A stretch of DNA of 64,000 nt from Paenibacillus thermotolerans (lineage in GTDB: Bacteria > Bacillota > Bacilli > Paenibacillales > YIM-B00363): assembly GCF_028745515.1 (NCBI RefSeq), contig NZ_JAQZSG010000007.1, positions 1 through 64,000 of the forward strand, read 5' to 3'. How positions within the stretch are numbered: the stretch's first letter is position 1; every line of letters starts with the position of its first letter. The notes beneath the pieces are model-generated. The model saw only the letters and a list, made by a program, of their open reading frames with translations. It had not been told where the DNA came from and made no database searches. Shown piece by piece: positions 35,616 to 42,177 of this stretch. The translations under genes were made by a program, and so were the position numbers.

Positions 35616-36686
35616 ATGAAGGACCGTTACTACCAGCTTAGAAATAAAGCTTGGGACATGCCTACGGGTAAGCAAAAGTTGACGCTGCTGGAGGAATCCG
35701 TCCGGATCGCGGATCAGTACCTGACGCGGCAAGACGCTTTTCAGGCAAGGATGACGTACGGGGAAGCCGCACTGGAAGCCGGACACGCGGAGCGGCTGCT
35801 TGTCTCGTTCGCTTGGTGCCTGTCCGAATTCGAGAAACATCCCGGCGAGTATTCTAGCTACTTGCTGCTGTGGCACTATAAGTGGGTTGTGAACCAAATT
35901 TGGCGGTTCCCACAAATCCCGACGGAGCGGATCGAGCGCATCTTTGAAGACTTTAAAGCCAAATGTTTGGAGCAAGGCTACGGCTTAAACGCGTATTATA
36001 AGTATTTTCATGTATATTCGCTTTATAACGGACGAGTCGAAGATGCGGCGAAGCATTACGAGAAATGGCGGAAAGCCCGCCGCGACGCATTGTCCGATTG
36101 CAAGGCGTGCGACCAGAACGATTTCGGGCTGTATCACGTGCTCATGGGCCGCCATAAACGGGCTCTGCAATCGGTAAAACCGATTTTGGACGGCCGATTG
36201 ACGTGCGCCGAAGTGCCGCAAAACACATACGGCAATATTTTGCTTTCGCTGCTGGAGACGGGCGACTTTGAGCAGGCGGCGGCAATCGCAAAAAAAGGGC
36301 AGCGTTTATTGGACGGCCAGCGGTTTATGAACGATTCCGGGAAGTTCATGGAATATTTCAGTGCGGTCGATCTTGCGAAGGCGCAGCGAATCTATGAGCG
36401 GACGATCCGCTACGCTCTCGATACGAAGGTCGATTGGAACCGGTTCCGTTACCTGTTGTCCGCACGCATCTTTATGCAGCGATGGCACTCCGTGCGCAAG
36501 CACAGGAAGGCGTTGTCCGCACCGGAGCATGTGACGCTTGATTGGATCGTTCGCGAGACGGACCGGCTGGCCGAGGTGTTCGATGCGCGCAACCGGAACA
36601 GCTATTACACGGACCTGATCGTGCGGAAAACCGAACAGGTAGAGCGGCTGTCCCGGAAGTACGATACCATGCGCGGCGAAGAATAA
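35616..36686 (+). CDS. TPR-like helical-repeat protein, partner of the HSP90 gene
   Basis: A 356-residue soluble protein rich in helix pairs about 34-40 residues long, resembling tetratricopeptide repeats (for example EEYSSYLLLW-type helices and YNGRVEDAAKHYEKW). No catalytic motif is seen. It begins 3 bases after the HSP90 stop, so the two are co-translated. TPR proteins are the usual co-chaperones of HSP90, so a cofactor role is plausible (inference). The C-terminal 60 residues are highly charged. Terminator follows. Confidence 0.75.
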   Translation: MKDRYYQLRNKAWDMPTGKQKLTLLEESVRIADQYLTRQDAFQARMTYGEAALEAGHAERLLVSFAWCLSEFEKHPGEYSSYLLLWHYKWVVNQIWRFPQIPTERIERIFEDFKAKCLEQGYGLNAYYKYFHVYSLYNGRVEDAAKHYEKWRKARRDALSDCKACDQNDFGLYHVLMGRHKRALQSVKPILDGRLTCAEVPQNTYGNILLSLLETGDFEQAAAIAKKGQRLLDGQRFMNDSGKFMEYFSAVDLAKAQRIYERTIRYALDTKVDWNRFRYLLSARIFMQRWHSVRKHRKALSAPEHVTLDWIVRETDRLAEVFDARNRNSYYTDLIVRKTEQVERLSRKYDTMRGEE

Positions 36687-36699
36687 TCGCTAATGAGAT

Positions 36700-36755
36700 A
36701 CGCTCAAACGCTGAGCTTGTCCGTTTGGATAAGTTTAGTGTTTGAGCGTTTTTTT
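36700..36755 (+). terminator. Terminator of the HSP90-TPR operon
   Basis: ACGCTCAAAC pairs with GTTTGAGCGT, with a second imperfect stem inside, followed by TTTTTT. Strong and well placed 14 bases after the stop. Confidence 0.88.
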
Positions 36756-36857
36756 GCCGGCGGCGACAACATTTTCAACGTTTCGAAGGCTATACAAAAA
36801 ATCTCAAAACTTATACTCTAAAATAATATAGATTATAGAGAGAGTGAGAGAACCTAC

Positions 36858-38243
36858 GTGAAGTTTGTAAGCATCATTGTGTCGATCGCCGCCCTCATCT
36901 TTACCGGCTTGCCTGTTCCCGCCATGGCGCAGGGGCTTGAGCAACCGGCCGATAAGCTTGTTTTAGGATTTTATACCGTCTACTATTCCGGCGATCGTGC
37001 CTCTTACGAGTCTCTTGCCGCGAATGGCTCCTATATGAATGATATTTCCGTCAAAACGTTCACCGTCGATTCGCTGGGCAACGTCCATGGTTCAACGCCC
37101 GCGGATGCGGTGAGCTATGCGCGCAGCAACGGGATCGGCGCCTTTGCCGCCGTAACGAACGAATATAACGAAGCATTCGATCCGAATATCGCTCACTCGA
37201 TATTGGTTGACACTGTTTTACGGCAAAAGGTTATAGATCAATTGGTAACGATGGCGGTTAAGAACGGATACAGCGGCATCAATCTTGACTTCGAAAATAT
37301 GTTTGCCGCGGACCGGGGGCTGTATTCCCGGTTCGTGAAGGAACTGACGGACGCCCTGCATGCGAAGGGGCTGAAGCTGATCGTTTCCGTTATGGCCAAG
37401 ACGGCGGACTGCGCCGATTGCGAATGGTCGGGCACGATCGATTACGCCTCATTAGGGCAGCACGCGGACTATGTGCAGATTATGACCTACGAGCAGCACG
37501 GCGCATGGGGCGCACCGGGTCCTGTGGCGGGGGCCGACTGGGTCGAGAGCGTGTTGAAATATGCGACCTCTCTTATACCGGCGGGCAAAATTTTGATCGG
37601 ACTTCCCGCATACGGCTACGACTGGAATGTAACGACCGGCACCGGCCATAAACCGGTTGCGTGGAAGTATATGCCGAAGCTGCTCGCCGCCGTAAACGCG
37701 GTTCCCAAGTGGGATGCGGCATCGCAATCTCCGTACTTTTCCTACACCGCGGGTGACGGAGCGGAGCATACGGTTTGGTATGAAAACGCCAAAAGCATCG
37801 CCGCTAAGACCGCTTTGGTGAACAAGTACGCCATTGCCGGAGCGGCCGCTTGGTGTTTGCGCCTGGAGGACGCCGGCTTCTGGCAAGCGGTGAGGAGAGG
37901 CTTGCAAACGCGGGCGACGGCTTCCGCGCCTGCGACTGACGCGTTGTTCACGTCGGTCTTGACGAACAAGCCGAGCTTTACAGGCGACGATATCGTATAT
38001 ATGAGCGTCAAGGTGAAGGATGCGAATCAACGGCCTGTTGCAGGCGCGATCGCAAACATGATTCATACGAATCCTAACGGCAAAGTAACCGTTTATTCCG
38101 GTACGACCGATGCGAACGGAAAGGCACTGTTTATCGGCTTTACTTCGGGTCGGACGATCAAAGGAACTTACAATATTTCCGTTAATGTTACGCACCCTCA
38201 ATATAACGGAAGAACCGGTGCGGCAGCTTATGAGGTGAAATAA
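36858..38243 (+). CDS. Secreted GH18 glycosidase with C-terminal Ig-like domain
   Basis: A 461-residue exported hydrolase. A signal peptide ends near PAMAQG. The GH18 barrel follows, with the catalytic motif GINLDFEN (the Glu is the acid) as in cortex or peptidoglycan N-acetylglucosaminidases such as YaaH/SleL, rather than the DGIDIDWE of chitinases. The TIM-barrel ends near 340. Residues 370-461 form a bacterial Ig-like/carboxypeptidase-regulatory fold (VKDANQRPVAGA, DANGKALFIGF). No LysM domain. GTG start behind a GAGAGTGAGAG stretch. The stop codon TAA is the first base triplet of a dispersed 183-bp element. Confidence 0.85.
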   Translation: MKFVSIIVSIAALIFTGLPVPAMAQGLEQPADKLVLGFYTVYYSGDRASYESLAANGSYMNDISVKTFTVDSLGNVHGSTPADAVSYARSNGIGAFAAVTNEYNEAFDPNIAHSILVDTVLRQKVIDQLVTMAVKNGYSGINLDFENMFAADRGLYSRFVKELTDALHAKGLKLIVSVMAKTADCADCEWSGTIDYASLGQHADYVQIMTYEQHGAWGAPGPVAGADWVESVLKYATSLIPAGKILIGLPAYGYDWNVTTGTGHKPVAWKYMPKLLAAVNAVPKWDAASQSPYFSYTAGDGAEHTVWYENAKSIAAKTALVNKYAIAGAAAWCLRLEDAGFWQAVRRGLQTRATASAPATDALFTSVLTNKPSFTGDDIVYMSVKVKDANQRPVAGAIANMIHTNPNGKVTVYSGTTDANGKALFIGFTSGRTIKGTYNISVNVTHPQYNGRTGAAAYEVK

Positions 38244-38423
38244 CGGACACCACAGACGCTAAATCGCCAATTTGCCCACCGAAAATCCGCTAAAGGACAC
38301 CACAGACGCTAAAACCCGATTTCTGGTGCTTATCCCTGCATTTTTGAGGAAATAACTGCAGTGGTGTCCGTTACAACTGTAAACTCCATCTAAAACGCCT
38401 AATAACTGCAACCATGTCCGTTA
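38241..38423. repeat. 183-bp MITE-like element, copy B
   Basis: It begins TAACGGACACC and ends ATGTCCGTTA, giving terminal inverted repeats, and contains two further internal GGACACCACAGACGCTAAA units. It matches copy A at 26718-26900 along its full length. Its first three bases are the stop codon of the GH18 gene. The rest of the gap, 38424-38757, is AT-rich and must hold the promoter of the next operon; I could not pick out convincing -35 and -10 boxes, and no gene is supported there. Confidence 0.8.
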
Positions 38424-38757
38424 GAGGGAAGAGCCAGCCAGTCATCCGAATACGATGGCAAGCTGCTGAAAAATGTGCGAACGGCCCCGTTAGGTATTTT
38501 TACTTAGTAAAGAGAATTTTGTATCATACTATCCGACAATATTCAAGTTAAATTGAAGCTCGCGAATTTGGTGTAAAACGAAAAACGATTATGGTATCTT
38601 ATCTCTATGGAACTAGGAATTGAGCACTAGATTTACAACGGATTTCCATATCGGGTGCTATCGCGATCAAGGCAGAGTCTTCAATTGCTTCTATGGCTGC
38701 TACCGTAATCGGAGCAGTCTTTTTTTATCTACATTTTTACGAGAAGGAATGACAATT

Positions 38758-39711
38758 ATGGCGCTAATCCCCAAAAACACCGCTGTTTCCGTTCCACCGC
38801 CGGCAGCTCCGCAGCAGCCCCCGGCAAAACAAGAAGCGAAGAAGGAAAGCTTTCCGTCCTTCATTCCTGTGATGCCCAAATACCGTTTAAGCGATATGAT
38901 TTTGCCGGAAAAAACGATAGCTTCGATACGCAATGCGCTTGCTTTGCGAGAAAAGAGCGAGCTCGTGTTTCAAGTTTGGGGGCTTGAAGAGACCCACAAG
39001 CATTCCAGTAAAGTAGGCATCAATCTGTACGGTCCTCCCGGAACGGGGAAAACGATGGCGGCGCATGCGATCGCGCATGAATTTCGCAAAAAGCTCATGA
39101 TCATCAACTATGCGGATATCGAATCCAAGTATGTCGGCGATACGCCGAAAAACATTACGGAAGCATTCCGCATCGCCAAGGAGAGCGACAGCATCCTGTT
39201 TTTCGACGAAGCGGACGCCATATTGAGCAAGCGCGTAACGAATATGAACAACGCAACCGATACGAGCGTGAACCAAACGCGATCGGTGCTGCTGACGCTG
39301 CTTAACGATTATCAAGGCATCATCATATTCGCAACGAATTACATATCCAATTACGATCCGGCGTTTATGAGGCGTATTTTGGCCCATATCGAATTCGAAT
39401 TGCCGGACCTAGAATGCAGGAAGACAATGTACGCCCGCTTAATCCCGGGCAAAATGCCTACGGACGTTAACATTGCCGTATTGGCGGAGGAATTTGAGGG
39501 CGTATCCGGCAGCGATATTTCGAATGCGATATTAATGGCTGCCTTTGCGGCGGCAAGAGCGAATGAAACGACGGTAAAACACCATTATTTCCATTCCGCT
39601 TTGTCCGATATTAAGAAAAGCCAAGCGGCGAATCAGGGGACGGTTCGAACCGACCGCGTTCCCGTCAGCGAAGACGCCGTAAAATCCGTGCTCGGAACAA
39701 TTCCATCGTGA
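38758..39711 (+). CDS. AAA+ ATPase, first gene of the nine-gene operon
   Basis: A 317-residue AAA-family ATPase of the Cdc48/SpoVK type. A Pro/Ala/Lys-rich N-terminal tail (1-45) precedes the AAA domain. Walker A is LYGPPGTGKTMAAHA near 97, the pore-loop region YADIESKYVGDTPKNI follows, Walker B is ILFFDEADAI near 158, sensor 1 FATN, and an Arg-rich MRRI segment suits an Arg finger. It has no membrane segment or protease domain. ATG 38758 sits behind AGAAGGA; an open upstream extension to 38620 lacks a binding site. It could remodel a substrate protein using the pore. Confidence 0.87.
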   Translation: MALIPKNTAVSVPPPAAPQQPPAKQEAKKESFPSFIPVMPKYRLSDMILPEKTIASIRNALALREKSELVFQVWGLEETHKHSSKVGINLYGPPGTGKTMAAHAIAHEFRKKLMIINYADIESKYVGDTPKNITEAFRIAKESDSILFFDEADAILSKRVTNMNNATDTSVNQTRSVLLTLLNDYQGIIIFATNYISNYDPAFMRRILAHIEFELPDLECRKTMYARLIPGKMPTDVNIAVLAEEFEGVSGSDISNAILMAAFAAARANETTVKHHYFHSALSDIKKSQAANQGTVRTDRVPVSEDAVKSVLGTIPS

Positions 39712-39727
39712 GAGGATGCATCGATAC

Positions 39728-40081
39728 ATGATATTGACGACGATATTGGTTGCGGCTTTGGCAACGGCGGGGGCCGCGGCGGTTATAGCGTTCTGGGACG
39801 ATATTAGAAGCTGGTTGAAAAATGTTGTGAAGAAGCTCAACGCCGCCGTAAAAGCGACGTTGATCGGCATCAAAGCTTTTATCAAGCGGACGAAGGAAGC
39901 ATACGTTGAAATCATTAAAGGGTATCAGAAGGATGAGAACGGCCAATGGCATATGACGACGGAAACGAGAACGGTTCCCGAATCGGAAGTGCCGCCGGAA
40001 ATTCGCGCCAAAGCGCAGCAAATGAACAAAGAAGCGGATATTACGAACGAGCTGGAAAAAGAGCTGAAGATGTTTCTTTAG
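39728..40081 (+). CDS. Small membrane protein (paralogue 1)
   Basis: A 117-residue protein with one N-terminal transmembrane helix (about 2-22), a basic amphipathic helix containing AFWDDIRSWLKN, and a charged tail with TETRTVPESEVPPEIRAKA. It is a clear paralogue of the protein at 44981-45271, which shares the AFW(D/E)xIxxWxK and ETR-V-ESEVPxEIRA motifs. No known family recognised. It probably sits in the membrane with its C-terminus inside. Confidence 0.75.
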   Translation: MILTTILVAALATAGAAAVIAFWDDIRSWLKNVVKKLNAAVKATLIGIKAFIKRTKEAYVEIIKGYQKDENGQWHMTTETRTVPESEVPPEIRAKAQQMNKEADITNELEKELKMFL

Positions 40082-40093
40082 AGGGGTGAGTCT

Positions 40094-40513
40094 ATGAGCG
40101 CCGGCACCGGGTGGGATCCTGTGGATAAGCTTTTGAACGGAATCGAGGGCTTTTTGGACAATTTTTGGGCTGAATACCGAGGCGGAACGCTGTCGATCGA
40201 AAAACCGAGCCACGATCGGATCGCGGAGGCGTATGCGCCGAAAATCGATTCCATCATTAAGAAGGCTGTTCAAATGGAACGGCTGGATTACGTCGGGGGC
40301 AACTTTTATTTCGAGCTTTCCGCTGACGGCGGGCATTTTCATAACGGGATGGACCTGTATTTCCGCCGCTTCGACGGGGAATGGGTTCGAAAGAAATGGC
40401 GTTCGGCCGCTATTCCTTTGTATGAACTTATTTTGGACAGCCAAACGAAATTGAAGAGAGAGAAGAAGTTGGAATACGACGTTACGAATCCACTGGAAGA
40501 TGGAAGAGCATAA
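40094..40513 (+). CDS. Soluble protein of unknown function (paralogue pair A)
   Basis: A 139-residue protein without membrane segment. Residues about 60-125 (FYFELSADGG, YFRRFDGEWVRKKW, YELILDSQTKLKREKKLEYDV) align with the C-terminal domain of the next-but-one protein (40549-40953), which has YYFQNAQGEWVKK and ALQELKAQGVLLFDI. ATG follows GAGGGGTGAG. Function not recognised. Confidence 0.7.
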   Translation: MSAGTGWDPVDKLLNGIEGFLDNFWAEYRGGTLSIEKPSHDRIAEAYAPKIDSIIKKAVQMERLDYVGGNFYFELSADGGHFHNGMDLYFRRFDGEWVRKKWRSAAIPLYELILDSQTKLKREKKLEYDVTNPLEDGRA

Positions 40514-40548
40514 CGGACGAACGCGATAAAGATTGGAGAATGAATCGA

Positions 40549-40953
40549 ATGAATCAATGGATTATCGTCGGAAGCGCCGCCGGTGCGATTGCGGCTGCGG
40601 GACTTTTGTACGCTATGTTGAAACCGAATCGGACGCCGACTACGTTGGAACGGTTAATAGAGCGATACTCCGAACTAACGGACGGAATAATCCGCGATGA
40701 GCTTGCGAAGGGCGGGCTTACCTTTATCTCGGGCCAGACCTCGATCCGGCTGGATGAGACGGCGCGGCAAATCGTCGTCATTTCGGACTATTATTTTCAG
40801 AACGCGCAAGGAGAATGGGTGAAGAAAACCAATAAAGATGCGGCGCCGGTCAGCATCCTAACGAAAGAAGCGCTGCAAGAGCTCAAGGCGCAAGGCGTGC
40901 TTCTGTTCGATATCGATGCGCCCGCAAAGACATCGGCCGCAACTGCCGGTTAA
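40549..40953 (+). CDS. Membrane-anchored paralogue of the upstream soluble protein
   Basis: A 134-residue protein with an N-terminal transmembrane helix (about 3-25, Ala/Gly-rich) and the same C-terminal fold as the 40094-40513 product. Both share the ...G-EWV(R/K)K... segment and the final L-F-D-I-like strand. The first ATG (40540) is too close to TTGGAG, so ATG 40549 is preferred. The pair thus exists in one soluble and one membrane form. Confidence 0.7.
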   Translation: MNQWIIVGSAAGAIAAAGLLYAMLKPNRTPTTLERLIERYSELTDGIIRDELAKGGLTFISGQTSIRLDETARQIVVISDYYFQNAQGEWVKKTNKDAAPVSILTKEALQELKAQGVLLFDIDAPAKTSAATAG

Positions 40954-40967
40954 AGGAGGGAAAGCTT

Positions 40968-41711
40968 GTGGAACCTTTTACATCCGGTGCAGCGGCCGTC
41001 GCCGCCGAAGCCGCCGCGGAAGGGGCGGCGATGCAGGAAGCGGCGTTGCACGCCATCGAGCTTAGCTCCGCCGCGGCGGAGAAGAGTGCGGTCGCAGACG
41101 TTACATTGAACGAAAAGACGATACATACGCTAAACGAGCTGCTTGATCAAGATAAATATAAGAAGCTGGCGGAATTTCGCGAGCTGTCCCAGACCGATCC
41201 CGAAGCGGCCAGAGCGCTGTCTGGCGACATTCATGTAAAGGGACAAATGGGCGAGGCGATTATGGAAGCGCAGCTGTCGCCTGCCGGCGAAGTGAAATCG
41301 CAAGTGCCGGTCGAGCTGGACGGAGCCCCGAGCTCGAACGTCGTAGACCTGCAATTAACGGAATCCAAAATGAATTTGAAACAAACCGAGCTTACCGTGG
41401 AGGACGGCGGCATCGTATCCACAGACAATTACGACGTCATGAAAGGGGAATCCGCCTCCTTCGAGGTGAAGAACGGCGGAATGCCGTATCTCCGGCAGGA
41501 GCTGGCCGCAGGCGAGCTGCAGCAGCAAATTGCAGCGGGGAAAAGCATATCGGACCATTCGTTCGTCGTCATCAACGAGGATACGGCAAGAGCGATCATG
41601 GCGAATCCGGAAGCGGGCTTCAAAATCATTCAAGCGATTCAAGACGCCGGAGGCAAGCTGATCGTCGGGCTGCCGGACCAAGCGGTGCAGTCGGCTATAT
41701 TTTTAAGCTAG
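40968..41711 (+). CDS. Protein with nuclease-like FEVK motif, function unknown
   Basis: A 247-residue soluble protein. The first 50 residues are almost all Ala, Glu and Met and probably a long helix. Residues 140-180 include VVDLQLTESKMN and, later, YDVMKGESASFEVKNGG. The Asp-x9-Glu-x-Lys spacing fits the PD-(D/E)XK nuclease motif, with Asp in YDVM and Glu/Lys in FEVK. The motif is short, so this is a hint, not proof. GTG start behind AAAGGAGGG. It lies in the middle of the operon between the membrane paralogue and the HerA-like ATPase. Confidence 0.55.
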   Translation: MEPFTSGAAAVAAEAAAEGAAMQEAALHAIELSSAAAEKSAVADVTLNEKTIHTLNELLDQDKYKKLAEFRELSQTDPEAARALSGDIHVKGQMGEAIMEAQLSPAGEVKSQVPVELDGAPSSNVVDLQLTESKMNLKQTELTVEDGGIVSTDNYDVMKGESASFEVKNGGMPYLRQELAAGELQQQIAAGKSISDHSFVVINEDTARAIMANPEAGFKIIQAIQDAGGKLIVGLPDQAVQSAIFLS

Positions 41712-41721
41712 GAGGGCTATG

Positions 41722-42177
41722 ATGACGAAATCTTCTTTCCAAATGACGGTTTTGGCGCTCCGCTCCAACGATTCGAAGCTGCGGGAGGCGTTCGCCCGTT
41801 ACAGCGACCGGTTTGCGACGGCGGCCGGCAAGGACGTGGCGTTCGCACGCAAAGTAGAGCTGATGAAAGACGCGGAATCGGCGAAACGCGACATCGAAGC
41901 CGCTATATCGCATCTGCATGCTTCAGGCTCGGCGCAGGTGTACCGGCTGCCCGAAGCGTCGTTCTCCGGGTTCGGGGATTCGCCGGCCAAATACGTTTTC
42001 ATGAACGGCTTGTACGATTCGTCGAGGCTGCGTGAACTGTTGGATGCCCATAAGGAACGACTTACGGGCGTGTTGACCGAAACTTATTATTCGTTGCTTC
42101 GGCCTATGACTTCGGACGATTACGTACTTTTTTGGAATGTAGGGGAGCTTGAAGCGGATGACATTCTACAGAATTGA
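41722..42177 (+). CDS. Soluble protein of unknown function
   Basis: A 151-residue protein, mostly alpha-helical by composition, with no recognised motif. Its mid-part (KRDIEAAISHLHASGSAQVYRLP) and C-terminus (YYSLLRPMTSDDYVLFWNVGELEADDILQN) have no similarity I can name. Of two adjacent ATG codons the second (41722) has better spacing to GGAGGG. Its 3' end overlaps the start of the HerA-like gene by 20 bases, so the two proteins are likely made in step. Confidence 0.65.
   Translation: MTKSSFQMTVLALRSNDSKLREAFARYSDRFATAAGKDVAFARKVELMKDAESAKRDIEAAISHLHASGSAQVYRLPEASFSGFGDSPAKYVFMNGLYDSSRLRELLDAHKERLTGVLTETYYSLLRPMTSDDYVLFWNVGELEADDILQN

Noticed and set aside
38620-38757. In-frame 46-residue extension of the AAA+ ATPase
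   Set aside because: No ribosome-binding site, Cys/Arg-rich unlike the rest, and ATG 38758 has a good site.
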